Shown: in pieces, positions 35,940 through 44,859 of the stretch
Position numbering within the stretch: position 1 is the first letter of the stretch
Layout of the letters: every line of letters begins with the position of its first letter
NCBI GenBank assembly: GCA_030951025.1
Contig: JAUZQK010000141.1
Span: forward strand, 1-50,202
Direction: 5' to 3'
Length of the DNA stretch: 50,202 nt
From: Mariprofundus sp.
GTDB lineage: Bacteria > Pseudomonadota > Zetaproteobacteria > Mariprofundales > Mariprofundaceae
Position numbers and translations under genes: made by a program
The notes under the pieces: model-generated
Databases searched by the model: none
Seen by the model: the letters and a program-made list of their open reading frames with translations, nothing else
Told to the model about the DNA's origin: nothing

Positions 35940-36623
35940 ATGTCAAAAGAACTCCCTATTCTCGGCCAGGCTCGTGGCAAACTTCCGTTTGCGCCTGAAG
36001 GCTGGCCATTTATTATTCCAACGGCTGTATTGCTGCTGGTGTCCTATTGGCTGGCATGGACGACTATAACGTTTGTATTATTTATGCTGCTGTTATTTTT
36101 ACTCAATTTTTTCCGTGATCCCAACCATCAGATGCCGAAGGGTGATGATTTGTTTATTTGTCCGGCCAATGGCAAGGTGATTCGGGCTGAAATGACTGAA
36201 GATGGGCATCAGCGGGTGGATATATTTATGAATGTGTTTGATGTGCATGTGAATAGAGCACCAATGGCCGGACGCATTACGGCCATGGATTATATTCCAG
36301 GTAAATTTGTGAATGCCAGCTTTGATAGCGCCAGTGAAGAAAATGAACGCAACCGTTTTGAAATGGAGTGTGAAAACGGCAGCAAGATCGCTTTTACCCA
36401 GATTTCAGGTTTGCTGGCGCGGCGTATTGTCTCCTATGTGCGCATTGGCGATCAACTGGCTGCGGGTGAACGCATTGGTATGATTCGTTTTGGTTCGCGG
36501 CTGAATTGTGAAATTCCAGCTGATTATATATTGCATGTTAGCGTGGGTGATAAGGTCACGGCTGGATTGAGTATTATTGCCCGTCAGGGTAAACAGGAAA
36601 GTGTATCTGATGCCGAAATTTAA
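35940..36623 (+). CDS. psd: Phosphatidylserine decarboxylase, short (PSD-A) type
   Basis: The 227-residue proenzyme makes phosphatidylethanolamine. It has an N-terminal membrane helix pair (VLLLVSYWLAWTTITFVLFMLL in two parts), FRDPNHQMP, the histidine-bearing MNVFDVHVNRAP, and the self-cleavage Gly-Ser in RFGSRLNC. Ser becomes the pyruvoyl cofactor. The short type cleaves at FGS rather than LGST. It overlaps pssA by 14 bases; the product of PssA is its substrate. An in-frame stop just upstream fixes the start at 35940. Confidence 0.93.
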   Translation: MSKELPILGQARGKLPFAPEGWPFIIPTAVLLLVSYWLAWTTITFVLFMLLLFLLNFFRDPNHQMPKGDDLFICPANGKVIRAEMTEDGHQRVDIFMNVFDVHVNRAPMAGRITAMDYIPGKFVNASFDSASEENERNRFEMECENGSKIAFTQISGLLARRIVSYVRIGDQLAAGERIGMIRFGSRLNCEIPADYILHVSVGDKVTAGLSIIARQGKQESVSDAEI

Positions 36624-37410
36624 TAAAAAAGTAGCTGAGCGTGGCGTGTATGTGTTGCCAAGCCTGTTTACGACTATGGGGCTATTTGCAGGTTTTTATT
36701 CGTTAATTGCTTCGATTCAGGGCAACTTTGAAACAGCTGCCTGGGCTATTCTGGCTGCTGCGATATTTGATATGCTGGATGGGCGTGTGGCGCGTTTACT
36801 GCATGCCGAAACAGATTTCGGGGCAGAATACGATTCCTTGTGTGATATGCTGTCCTTTGGTGTGGCTCCTGCGATTCTGGTTTATTTTTGGGCGCTGGTG
36901 AATCTGGGCACTGATTTGCATCGATTGGCATGGCTGGGAGCGTTTTTTCTGGTGGCCTGTGCTGCGATTCGTCTGGCACGTTTTAATGTTAAACTGGATG
37001 TGCAGGACAAACGTTATTTTCAAGGCCTGCCGACACCGGCTGCGGCATTATTGATTGCCATGGCTGTGCTGTTTCATCTCGATGCCAAGATTGAGCCTTT
37101 ACCATGGTTGTGGTTCTTTTTATCGTCATTTTTGGCTTGGCTAATGGTCAGCAATGTACGTTTTGTTTCCGGTAAAGATCTTGATTTAAAGAAACGACAA
37201 TCAAGCAGTGTGTTGCTGGTGATGGTTGCGCTGGTAGCTTTTCTCGCGATTGATCCTTATCGGGTACCATTTACGATTATTCTGGCTTACTGTTTACATG
37301 GGCCGTTGATGAGCTTGTGGCAGAACCGACGCTTGGCTGAAGCTCGTAAGAAACGCAAGTTACGCAGAAAGGCCAATAAAAAAGATTCAACCGATGAGGA
37401 TCCATCCTGA
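36610..37410 (+). CDS. pssA: CDP-diacylglycerol-serine O-phosphatidyltransferase
   Basis: The 266-residue membrane protein makes phosphatidylserine from CDP-diacylglycerol and serine. The CDP-alcohol phosphotransferase motif DGRVARLLHAETDFGAEYDSLCD (about residues 56-78) matches D-G-x2-A-R-x8-G-x3-D-x3-D; key residues are the four Asp. Seven or eight hydrophobic helices and a Lys/Arg-rich tail follow. ATG 36610 (MPKFNKKVAERG) is used; an earlier start would be buried in psd. psd and pssA act in sequence. Confidence 0.94.
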   Translation: MPKFNKKVAERGVYVLPSLFTTMGLFAGFYSLIASIQGNFETAAWAILAAAIFDMLDGRVARLLHAETDFGAEYDSLCDMLSFGVAPAILVYFWALVNLGTDLHRLAWLGAFFLVACAAIRLARFNVKLDVQDKRYFQGLPTPAAALLIAMAVLFHLDAKIEPLPWLWFFLSSFLAWLMVSNVRFVSGKDLDLKKRQSSSVLLVMVALVAFLAIDPYRVPFTIILAYCLHGPLMSLWQNRRLAEARKKRKLRRKANKKDSTDEDPS

Positions 37411-37462
37411 TCCTGTCGGAATAATTACGCCGACTTGGCGCACAGTTATAGCAGGAGAAACA

Positions 37463-39007
37463 ATGTCTGATCGTTTGTATATTTTTGATACCACGTTGCG
37501 TGATGGTGAGCAGTCGCCTGGCTGTTCGATGAATATCGAAGAAAAAATGCGTGTTGCACATGCTCTCGCTGCATTGGGTGTCGATATCATAGAAGCCGGT
37601 TTTCCAATTGCATCTCCGGGTGACTTTGAAGCAGTGCATCGCATCGCCAGCGAAATACATGGCCCTAAAATCGCCGGTTTGGCGCGTGCTGCAACAAAAG
37701 ATATAGAACGTGCAGGCATGGCCGTGAAGCCAGCCGGTGATCATGCACGTATTCATACTTTTATTGCGACTAGCCCCATTCACATGCAGGCAAAACTGCG
37801 CATGACACCTGATCAGGTTCTTGAACGGGCAGTGGCTTCGGTTAAGCAGGCGCGTTCTTTGGTGCCGGAAGTGGAATTTTCCGCTGAAGATGCAGGTCGA
37901 TCCGATATTGATTTTCTCTGCCGGGTTGTTGAAGCAGTGATTAAAGCGGGCGCACGTGTTATTAATATCCCTGATACTGTGGGTTATATGACGCCGGATG
38001 AATTTGGTTTTCGTATTCGCAGCCTGATTGAGAAGGTGCCAAATTCTGATCAGGCGGTTTTCTCAGTGCATTGTCACAATGATTTGGGACTTGCCGTGGC
38101 CAATTCCTTGGCAGCGATTGAAAATGGTGCGCGTCAGGTGGAATGCACCATGAATGGCCTTGGTGAGAGAGCCGGCAATGCATCGCTGGAAGAGATTGTG
38201 ATGATCATGAAAACACGTGCCGATCGTTATGATATCGATACGCAAATTAATACCACGAAAATCGTGCCGACTTCAAAACTGGTCAGTCAAATTACCGGCA
38301 TGTCGGTGCAGGCCAATAAGGCGATTGTGGGGGCCAATGCGTTTGCCCATGAAGCGGGCATTCATCAGGATGGTGTGCTCAAACATAAAAAAACCTATGA
38401 GATCATGACTCCGGAATCGGTCGGTTGGACAACCAATCGCATGGTCTTGGGCAAGCATTCCGGCCGTGCGGCACTCAAAGCACGTTACCTGGAATTGGGC
38501 ACTGAACTGGATGATGAACAGGTCATTGAAGTGTTCGGGCGTTTTAAGATTTTGGCCGATAAGAAAAAAGATATTTTTGATGAAGATCTGATGGCTATTT
38601 TGTCTGCTGATTCAGGCATCGATACAGAGCGCGTGAAGCTGGTCAGTCTGCATGCTGCATCGGGCACCAATGATGTTCCTGTTGCAGCTGTCGAGCTGGA
38701 AATCGAAGGTGTACACCATAAAGCGACAGCAGAAGGTGATGGCCCTGTTGATGCGGCATTCAAAGCGATCAAATCCCTGGTCGAACCAAGAGGGAAACTG
38801 CTGCTTTATGCTGTCAACGCCATTACTGCCGGTACCGACGCGCAGGGTGAAGTGACAGTGCGTTTGCAGAATGGTGATCGCATTGTGAATGGTCAGGGTT
38901 CCGATACTGATATTGTCGTTGCATCGGCCAAAGCCTTGATTTGTGCGCTGAACAAATTGCCAGGTATGCACGCCAAAGCTGTGCATGCGCAATATTCAGG
39001 TGTGTAG
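37463..39007 (+). CDS. leuA: 2-isopropylmalate synthase
   Basis: The 514-residue enzyme condenses acetyl-CoA with 2-oxoisovalerate, first step of leucine synthesis. N-terminal FDTTLRDGEQSPGCSMN carries the metal Asp and the catalytic Arg; HCHNDLGLAVANSLAA holds the metal-binding His pair; NAFAHEAGIHQDG follows. The C-terminal 110 residues form the leucine-responsive regulatory domain. AGGAG precedes ATG 37463. It follows pssA after 52 bases, a psd-pssA-leuA order seen in many proteobacteria. The stop is TAG, relevant to the carB finding. Confidence 0.96.
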   Translation: MSDRLYIFDTTLRDGEQSPGCSMNIEEKMRVAHALAALGVDIIEAGFPIASPGDFEAVHRIASEIHGPKIAGLARAATKDIERAGMAVKPAGDHARIHTFIATSPIHMQAKLRMTPDQVLERAVASVKQARSLVPEVEFSAEDAGRSDIDFLCRVVEAVIKAGARVINIPDTVGYMTPDEFGFRIRSLIEKVPNSDQAVFSVHCHNDLGLAVANSLAAIENGARQVECTMNGLGERAGNASLEEIVMIMKTRADRYDIDTQINTTKIVPTSKLVSQITGMSVQANKAIVGANAFAHEAGIHQDGVLKHKKTYEIMTPESVGWTTNRMVLGKHSGRAALKARYLELGTELDDEQVIEVFGRFKILADKKKDIFDEDLMAILSADSGIDTERVKLVSLHAASGTNDVPVAAVELEIEGVHHKATAEGDGPVDAAFKAIKSLVEPRGKLLLYAVNAITAGTDAQGEVTVRLQNGDRIVNGQGSDTDIVVASAKALICALNKLPGMHAKAVHAQYSGV

Positions 39008-39120
39008 AAGAAGCATCCAGTCCTATGCCTCATAAGCATCATGTTTAAGCTAAGGTATGCAATGCTAAGCTGTATTTCTTGGGTAGGGGATTATGCTTTT
39101 TGATCCGGTGGGGAGAATCT

Positions 39121-39140
39121 GAGGGTCACGAATGACCCTC
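39121..39140. terminator. Stem-loop between converging leuA and accC
   Basis: GAGGGTCA-CGAA-TGACCCTC is a perfect 8-bp stem with a CGAA tetraloop. A weak A/T-rich tail follows on the plus side. It lies between two converging genes and probably ends both transcripts, without classic T runs. Confidence 0.55.
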
Positions 39141-39159
39141 AAATCGAGTTTCTGATGCG

Positions 39160-40515
39160 TTATAGGCTCATTTGATGCAGCCACTTCTCCAAGAAATGAA
39201 TATTAAACTCGGCTTTCTGGAAGCCGGGATTGGCCAATAAACGTTTGTGCAATTCCTGATTGGTGGTGACACCGAGGATGACCAATTCATCAATCGCGCG
39301 TTGCATGCGACGAATGCATTTCTGGCGATCTCTGGCATGGGTAATGATTTTACCAATCATGGAGTCATAATGCGGTGGAATTTTGTAGCCGGTATAAAGC
39401 TGTGAATCGACCCGCACACTGCGGCCACCGGGCGCATGGTAGAGTGTTACAGTGCCGGGAGATGGGGTAAATTTGAACGGGTGTTCTGCATTGATGCGAC
39501 ATTCAATGGCGTGCCCTTTGATTTTAATGTCATCCTGTTTGAAATGCAGTGCTTCACCGGCTGCGACACGGATCTGCCACTCAATCAAATCAACACCGGT
39601 AATCCATTCTGTAACCGGATGTTCTACTTGAATACGTGTATTCATCTCCATGAAAAAGAAGGATTTATCCTTATGCATTAAAAATTCAATCGTACCAGCA
39701 CCAACATAATCAACGGCTTTTGCAGCCGCTAATCCAGCCGCACAAATCTTTTCCCGTGTTTCAGCATCGAGGAACGGGCTCGGTGCTTCTTCGAGTACTT
39801 TCTGATTGTTGCGCTGCATGGAACATTCACGTTCAAACAAATGCACCAGATTACCATGTGTATCGCCCAATACCTGTACTTCGATATGGCGCGGTTCGAC
39901 AAGGAACTTTTCGATGAATACGGTGTCATCACCAAAAGCCAGACCGGCTTCGGTTTTACACATGGAAAAGGCATTGGCTAAGGATGCTTCGCTATGCACC
40001 ACTTTCATGCCACGGCCACCGCCGCCGGCAGAGGCTTTGATGATAATGGGGAAGCCAGCTTGTTTGGCAATGGCTTTGGCTTCTTCAATCGTTTCAACAG
40101 CACCATCGGAGCCGGGAACCAGGGGTACGCCTGCTAGAGCCATTTCTTTTTTGGCCGTAACTTTATCACCCATGGTGCGCATGGACGCAGGCGAGGGGCC
40201 AATCCAGGTGAGGCCGGATTCGATGACAATATCAGCAAACTCCGCATTTTCAGCCAGGAAACCAAAACCCGGATGAATAGCCTCAGCATCAGTGACTTCA
40301 GCTGCGGCCATTAAAGCAGCGATATTGAGATAGGATAAGGCACTCGGTGCAGGGCCGATGCAAATTGATTCATCGGCTAATCGGGTATGCATGCAATCGC
40401 GATCTGCTTCGGAATAAACTGCTACCGAGAGAATACCCATTTCCTTGCAGGCACGAATAATGCGAACAGCAATTTCGCCACGGTTGGCGATGAGGATTTT
40501 ATGAAACATAGCCAT
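39160..40515 (-). CDS. accC: Biotin carboxylase subunit of acetyl-CoA carboxylase
   Basis: The 451-residue ATP-grasp enzyme carboxylates the biotin on AccB. N-terminal KILIANRGEIAVRII; the glycine-rich lid SAGGGGRGMKVV near residue 163; HIEVQVLGD; MEMNTRIQVEHPVTE with metal-binding Glu and Asn; and RRMQRAIDELVILG. The start has AGGAT upstream and accB ends five bases before it. The stop is TAG. It acts in fatty-acid synthesis with AccA and AccD, which are not in the window. Confidence 0.96.
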   Translation of the reverse strand: MAMFHKILIANRGEIAVRIIRACKEMGILSVAVYSEADRDCMHTRLADESICIGPAPSALSYLNIAALMAAAEVTDAEAIHPGFGFLAENAEFADIVIESGLTWIGPSPASMRTMGDKVTAKKEMALAGVPLVPGSDGAVETIEEAKAIAKQAGFPIIIKASAGGGGRGMKVVHSEASLANAFSMCKTEAGLAFGDDTVFIEKFLVEPRHIEVQVLGDTHGNLVHLFERECSMQRNNQKVLEEAPSPFLDAETREKICAAGLAAAKAVDYVGAGTIEFLMHKDKSFFFMEMNTRIQVEHPVTEWITGVDLIEWQIRVAAGEALHFKQDDIKIKGHAIECRINAEHPFKFTPSPGTVTLYHAPGGRSVRVDSQLYTGYKIPPHYDSMIGKIITHARDRQKCIRRMQRAIDELVILGVTTNQELHKRLLANPGFQKAEFNIHFLEKWLHQMSL

Positions 40516-40520
40516 TTCGA

Positions 40521-40976
40521 TTATCCTAACGGTGTGATAACAAACATGGCTTGGCCGTATTCAAGCGGCGTAGCATTGCTCACCAGAATAGATTCAACAA
40601 CACCATCATATTCAGCTTCAATTTCATTCATCATTTTCATCGCTTCGATGATGCACAGGGTATCACCCTTTTTGACCCGTTGGCCTTGTTTGACGAAGTC
40701 ATCGGCATCCGGGCTGGCAGCAGTGTAGAAGGTGCCGACCATGGGGGAGGTGACTTGATGTTCATCTGCCGCTGTTTCTTCTGCAGCAGCTAATGGTGCT
40801 GCAGCTGGCGCTGCAACGGCATATTCAGCAGCCATCACCGGAGCAGCAGCAAGCGTTGGAGCTACAGTGCTGTGACGCGAAATGCGTACGGTAGATTCAC
40901 CTTCGGTAATTTCGATCTCGGTCACATCCGAGCTCTGTACCAGTTTAATCAGTTTGCGAATTTGAGAAATATCCAT
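40521..40976 (-). CDS. accB: Biotin carboxyl carrier protein
   Basis: The 151-residue protein has an N-terminal helical part, an Ala/Pro-rich flexible linker (about 40-72) and a biotinyl domain with EAMKMMNEIEA, Lys114 being the biotinylated residue. The ATG at 40976 gives MDISQIRKLIKL, the usual start; a frame extending to 41015 is not. It is the carrier for AccC (next gene) and the carboxyltransferase. Confidence 0.96.
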   Translation of the reverse strand: MDISQIRKLIKLVQSSDVTEIEITEGESTVRISRHSTVAPTLAAAPVMAAEYAVAAPAAAPLAAAEETAADEHQVTSPMVGTFYTAASPDADDFVKQGQRVKKGDTLCIIEAMKMMNEIEAEYDGVVESILVSNATPLEYGQAMFVITPLG

Positions 40977-41045
40977 GTTGTCTCCTGTTGAATGGTATGT
41001 TTGTTCATGAATCAATGAATTACGTTGTTAATCAAAGCACTTTAT

Positions 41046-41501
41046 TTATTCATCAGTGTTGCTTAATTCTGTTTTAAGTCCGCGTAAAGCCAGTAAATAC
41101 GATGTGGCACCAAAACCAGCCACGACTCCGATAGCCGCATCGGCCAGCATTGATTTGTGCCTGAATGCTTCGCGCTTGTGAATATTGGATAAATGCACTT
41201 CAACAAAGGCAATGGCTGAAGCCAGCATGGCATCACGCAAAGCGATACTGGTATGGGTATAGGCGGCCGGATTGATGATGATGCCATCGATGCCATCAGC
41301 TCCTGCTTGTTGGATGCGATCGACCAGTTCACCTTCATGGTTGCTTTGATAGTGATTGATTTCAATATTCAGTTCCTTGCCCAGCTCAATCAGCTGTTGG
41401 TTGATACAGGCAAGTGTCGTGGCACCATAATGGGCTGGTTCGCGTGTGCCGAGCAGGTTGAGGTTAGGGCCATGTAAAACAAGAATGTGTAGTGTTTTCA
41501 T
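41046..41501 (-). CDS. aroQ: Type II 3-dehydroquinate dehydratase
   Basis: The 151-residue enzyme catalyses the third step of the shikimate pathway. The N-terminal [17 protein letters not shown] holds the catalytic Arg/Tyr loop. [35 protein letters not shown] and [15 protein letters not shown] (with the catalytic His) follow. ATG 41501 overlaps the stop of the TPR gene as ATGA. aroQ-accB-accC is a common operon order. Confidence 0.95.
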   Translation of the reverse strand: MKTLHILVLHGPNLNLLGTREPAHYGATTLACINQQLIELGKELNIEINHYQSNHEGELVDRIQQAGADGIDGIIINPAAYTHTSIALRDAMLASAIAFVEVHLSNIHKREAFRHKSMLADAAIGVVAGFGATSYLLALRGLKTELSNTDE

Positions 41502-41947
41502 GTGCGATGCTCCGAGTCCCATTGGTATTGTAATTCCAGCCATTCAGCGTTGTCTGGCTGCTGTTCAATCAACAACGCAATCATGTCTCTGGCTTCATCA
41601 TATTCATGCTGCTGCCATAATAATTGTGCGATGGTGATTGAGGCCAATGGCATGGCTTCGATATCGCTGTTTTGCAATTGTAACGCGCGTTTGGCACTGC
41701 TAATACCTGCTTCAATATGGCCCAGATGACGCTGGGTTTTAGCCAATAGCTTCCATGCTTTGATTTCAACCGGGGCGAATTCAAGCAGTTCAGTCAGAAT
41801 ATTTTCCGCTTGTGCCAAATCGGCTCGCTGAATTGCCTGCCTGGCTGCATCCATCGCTTCGCTAACACCATGCCAGTTACCCGCAGCAGGGCTGCTCTGG
41901 TGTGAAGCCTGAGTAATGTTGGGTGTGGAAGCACTTGCTGCTAGCAT
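41498..41947 (-). CDS. TPR-repeat protein
   Basis: About 150 residues with tetratricopeptide-like helices: [51 protein letters not shown] (in two parts) and [25 protein letters not shown]. Such proteins bind partners and have no catalytic residues. The start is unclear: GTG 41956 or ATG 41947; neither has a good ribosome site. It heads the aroQ-accB-accC operon, overlapping aroQ, but its role there is unknown. Confidence 0.7.
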   Translation of the reverse strand: MLAASASTPNITQASHQSSPAAGNWHGVSEAMDAARQAIQRADLAQAENILTELLEFAPVEIKAWKLLAKTQRHLGHIEAGISSAKRALQLQNSDIEAMPLASITIAQLLWQQHEYDEARDMIALLIEQQPDNAEWLELQYQWDSEHRT

Positions 41948-42090
41948 GTGGCTCACGCTACAAGATAGCTATGTAGGGTCAATCTAATCAGGCGAAAAAT
42001 AGCATGAAAAGCACAGAAGTTGATGGATAATGGCCAATAGCGATTGTTTTACGCAACTAATTATAAATAGTGAAATGGTGATGGGGACTT

Positions 42091-42300
42091 ATGTCAGATA
42101 ATATTGATATCCAGTTGAATGGCGAAACACAATCTGTGGCAGCAGTTAATTTGGCACAACTGGTTGTAGAGTTGGGGCTTGAACAACGCATGATTGCCAT
42201 TGAACGCAATCTCGAAGTGGTGCCCAAAAGTCAATATGATGTGACACGTCTGCATGAGGGTGATCGCATTGAACTGGTGCACATGATCGGTGGTGGTTAG
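42091..42300 (+). CDS. thiS: Sulfur carrier protein ThiS
   Basis: The 69-residue ubiquitin-like protein ends in the Gly-Gly tail (HMIGGG) that is adenylated and thiocarboxylated to carry sulfur for the thiazole of thiamin. Features of the family include VNLAQLVVELGL and RIELVHMIGGG. GGGGA precedes the ATG. It stops at TAG. thiG follows after 175 bases containing a tandem repeat, so the two may be on one transcript; no TPP riboswitch was recognised upstream. Confidence 0.92.
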   Translation: MSDNIDIQLNGETQSVAAVNLAQLVVELGLEQRMIAIERNLEVVPKSQYDVTRLHEGDRIELVHMIGGG

Positions 42301-42412
42301 GAATTAAGAGTCCCTGCACAGAGTCGGTCAAGCTCTCCGGGGTTGAGGTGAACGCAATGCAGTAGCTTGTTTAATACAGCTTGTTGTTACTATGGCTGTG
42401 GTTTTTCTTTTA

Positions 42413-42441
42413 CTCTGCGGTGCTCTGTGTACTCTGCGGTG
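42413..42441 (+). repeat. Tandem CTCTGYG repeat upstream of thiG
   Basis: Three near-identical units: CTCTGCGGTG, CTCTGTGTA, CTCTGCGGTG. The unit type recurs upstream of hemE (43321-43350), and similar strings are dispersed in many bacterial genomes, to my memory. It lies 35 bases before the thiG start. Confidence 0.6.
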
Positions 42442-42475
42442 AGTTTTTAAATATGATGATAGTGGGGATGGATAG

Positions 42476-43252
42476 ATGTCTGATGTTTTGAAGGTAGGGA
42501 CTTACACGTTTAATTCACGTTTGATTGTCGGTTCTGGAAAATATAAGGATTTCGAAACAACCAAGGCTGCGACCGAAGCCTCGGATGCCGAGATGATTAC
42601 GGTGGCTATTCGGCGCGTAAACATCACTGACCCTGGCAAGGAAAACCTGCTCGATTATATTGATCCGAAAAAATATACCATTCTGCCCAACACTGCAGGC
42701 TGCTTTAATGCTGAAGATGCCGTGCGTACGTTGCGCTTGGCGCGAGAAGCGGGTGGTTGGGATTTGGTGAAGCTGGAAGTGTTGGGTGATATGGAGACCT
42801 TATACCCGAATGTAGTGGAAACCATCAAGGCAGCTGAAACGCTGGTGGCAGAAGGCTTTCAGGTGATGGTCTATACCAACGATGATCCGATTGTGGCGCG
42901 ACGCTTGGAAGAAGTGGGATGCGTGGCTGTGATGCCATTGGGTAATCCAATTGGTTCGGGTCGCGGTCTGGCCAATCCGTTTAATATTCGCGTGATTAAA
43001 CAGCGCGCCAATGTGCCGATTGTGGTTGATGCCGGAATTGGAACGGCATCTGATGCGGCCAAGGCGATGGAACTCGGCGCTGATGCTGCTTTGATCAATA
43101 CCGCTATTGCCGAAGCCAGAGATGAATGTTTGATGGCAACAGCCATGCGTGATGCTGTCAGGGCAGGGCGTGCAGCCTTCTTGGCTGGCCGCATGCAGAA
43201 ACGAGCTTTTGCCAATGCATCAAGCCCGACTGAGGGCTATATCTGGGATTGA
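42476..43252 (+). CDS. thiG: Thiazole synthase ThiG
   Basis: The 258-residue TIM-barrel enzyme joins deoxyxylulose phosphate, dehydroglycine and ThiS-thiocarboxylate to make the thiazole of thiamin. Motifs are [35 protein letters not shown] with the Schiff-base Lys, [16 protein letters not shown], and [26 protein letters not shown] precedes the ATG. Immediate neighbours thiS (upstream) and hemE (downstream). Confidence 0.95.
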   Translation: MSDVLKVGTYTFNSRLIVGSGKYKDFETTKAATEASDAEMITVAIRRVNITDPGKENLLDYIDPKKYTILPNTAGCFNAEDAVRTLRLAREAGGWDLVKLEVLGDMETLYPNVVETIKAAETLVAEGFQVMVYTNDDPIVARRLEEVGCVAVMPLGNPIGSGRGLANPFNIRVIKQRANVPIVVDAGIGTASDAAKAMELGADAALINTAIAEARDECLMATAMRDAVRAGRAAFLAGRMQKRAFANASSPTEGYIWD

Positions 43253-43320
43253 GCACCCAGCTTACAAGTGATTATAATAATGCTGAGATAGGCAAATAAG
43301 ACAGGGCTATATTATTTACT

Positions 43321-43350
43321 TCATCTGTGTTTATCTGCGTCCATCTGTGG
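43321..43350 (+). repeat. Tandem 10-bp repeat upstream of hemE
   Basis: Three exactly 10-bp units in a row: TCATCTGTGT, TTATCTGCGT, CCATCTGTGG. They relate to the repeat before thiG. The last unit ends 16 bases before the hemE ATG. Confidence 0.65.
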
Positions 43351-43366
43351 CACATAAGGAATTGAA

Positions 43367-44434
43367 ATGACTGAATTGAAAAATGATTTATTTTTGCGTG
43401 CATGTTTAAAAGAGGATGTGGAACGTACGCCGGTTTGGATGATGCGTCAGGCTGGCCGTTATCTGCCTGAATACCGTGCGACCCGCGCCAAGGCTGGCGG
43501 CTTCTTGAATCTGTGCCGTTCGCCAGAGTTATGCTCTGAAGTAACCCTGCAACCGATTGATATTCTCGATGCCGATGCAGCGATTCTGTTTTCCGATATT
43601 CTGGTGGTGCCGGAAGCGATGGGCATGGAGCTGACCTTCGGTACAGGTGAAGGGCCAAAGTTTCCTGATCCAATCACTTGCCGTGCCGATGTGGAAAAAT
43701 TACCAGTGTTGGATGATCCATCCAAAGAACTCGGTTATGTCATGGATGCGGTGAGCACCATTCGCCGTGATTTGAATGGACGTGTGCCATTGATCGGCTT
43801 TGCAGGCTCGCCGTGGACATTGGCTACCTATATGGTGGAAGGCGGTGGCTCGAAGAACTTCTCCAAAGTGAAAGCCATGGCATTCAATGATCCGGCAAGC
43901 ATGCATTTGTTGCTGGAAAAATTGGCCGACTCCGTGGCTGCCTATTTGAACGGGCAAATCGCTAGCGGTGCACAGGCTGTACAGATATTTGATACGTGGG
44001 GTGGCATCCTCAATACCCGTGATTACCAAGAATTCTCGTTGCAATACATGCAGCGCATTGTTTCACAGTTAAGCCGTGAGAACGATGGTCGCAAGGTGCC
44101 GGTGATTCTCTATTCGAAGGGTGGCATGGGCTGGCTGGAAGCCATGGCTGATACCGGCTGTGATGTCTTGGGACTCGATTGGTCGATTGATATTGATGAA
44201 GCACGCCGCCGTGTCGGTGATAAAGTGGCATTGCAGGGTAATATGGATCCAACCATGCTCTATGCCAAGCCTGAACGCATCCGTGCCGAAGTGAAAGATA
44301 TTCTGGCCAAGTTTGGTCATGGCAATGGTCATGTGTTTAATCTCGGCCATGGCATTACACCGGATGTGCCACCAGAACACGCTATCGAGTTTTTCAAGGC
44401 GGTGCGTGAAGAGTCAGTGCAATATCACAGGTAA
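43367..44434 (+). CDS. hemE: Uroporphyrinogen decarboxylase
   Basis: The 355-residue enzyme turns uroporphyrinogen III into coproporphyrinogen III in heme synthesis. [13 protein letters not shown] (the phosphate-arm Arg residues), [14 protein letters not shown] (catalytic Asp), [13 protein letters not shown] and [15 protein letters not shown] with the substrate His are all present. AAGGA precedes the ATG by eight bases. It ends at a strong terminator. Confidence 0.97.
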   Translation: MTELKNDLFLRACLKEDVERTPVWMMRQAGRYLPEYRATRAKAGGFLNLCRSPELCSEVTLQPIDILDADAAILFSDILVVPEAMGMELTFGTGEGPKFPDPITCRADVEKLPVLDDPSKELGYVMDAVSTIRRDLNGRVPLIGFAGSPWTLATYMVEGGGSKNFSKVKAMAFNDPASMHLLLEKLADSVAAYLNGQIASGAQAVQIFDTWGGILNTRDYQEFSLQYMQRIVSQLSRENDGRKVPVILYSKGGMGWLEAMADTGCDVLGLDWSIDIDEARRRVGDKVALQGNMDPTMLYAKPERIRAEVKDILAKFGHGNGHVFNLGHGITPDVPPEHAIEFFKAVREESVQYHR

Positions 44435-44465
44435 CCATTTGCATACATTGCGTTTATTGCGTTTT

Positions 44466-44494
44466 AAAAGGGCTGCTCATTGAGCAGCCCTTTT
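44466..44494 (+). terminator. Intrinsic terminator after hemE
   Basis: AAAAGGGCTGCT and AGCAGCCCTTTT form a 12-bp stem around CATTG, followed by TTTTTT. It lies 32 bases after the hemE stop. Confidence 0.92.
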
Positions 44495-44568
44495 TTGTTG
44501 ATGCTCGATCTGGCTTCTTGGTTTTACGTTGCTGCCGTAAAGAGCCAATCAAAGCGAGATGGTGGGGC

Positions 44569-44607
44569 ATTAGCGCTACTTACTGAAACATTCAGTTTAG
44601 TGCTAAT
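44569..44607. other. Long composite hairpin in carB upstream region
   Basis: ATTAGCGCTA pairs with TAGTGCTAAT (one wobble), and inside them ACTGAA pairs with TTCAGT around ACA. The 39-base element could be a leader structure or small-RNA fold, or a palindromic repeat unit. It lies in the 425-base gap between hemE and carB, which has no gene I can support. Confidence 0.5.
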
Positions 44608-44740
44608 CATGCTTACGGCTGAGTGAGAGTTTAGCTGCAATTATACGTAATCAGGTACAGCTTTGGGTGGTGCTTGTTCTGTATGTGTGGATTTACATCT
44701 TTTCCAGACTGGCTTGGCACGCTAGGGTTGGCGGAATTGG

Positions 44741-44769
44741 CGGGTGAGTTGTAAACTTACCCGTTTTTT
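44741..44769 (+). terminator. Terminator/attenuator in carB leader
   Basis: CGGGTGAGTT and AACTTACCCG form a 10-bp stem with a GTA loop and one G-T pair, followed by TTTTTT. It lies about 90 bases before carB and after the hemE terminator, so it either ends a small RNA or conditionally stops carB transcription. Pyrimidine-linked attenuation is a reasonable but unproven idea. Confidence 0.65.
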
Positions 44770-44807
44770 GTGTCCAACGTTGAAATATTGCAATTGAAAT
44801 ACCGAGC

Positions 44808-44836
44808 TTGTCCATGGTTTGTCCATGGTTTGTCCA
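44808..44836 (+). repeat. 11-bp tandem repeat before carB ribosome site
   Basis: TTGTCCATGGT occurs twice head-to-tail, then the first seven bases a third time, ending just before AAGGAG of carB. The repeats could come from slippage or bind a regulator or antisense RNA. Unit length fits one helical turn. Confidence 0.7.
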
Positions 44837-44859
44837 ATATAAGGAGTTGAATAAACCGT

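Noticed and set aside
42301-42475. TPP riboswitch between thiS and thiG
   Set aside because: Neither the CTGAGA box nor the conserved pyrophosphate-sensing stretch is present; only the tandem repeat is.
44716-44735. Possible sigma-54 promoter TTGGCACG...TTGGC upstream of carB
   Set aside because: The first half matches well but the second half is displaced by two bases and lacks the TTGC at the required distance.
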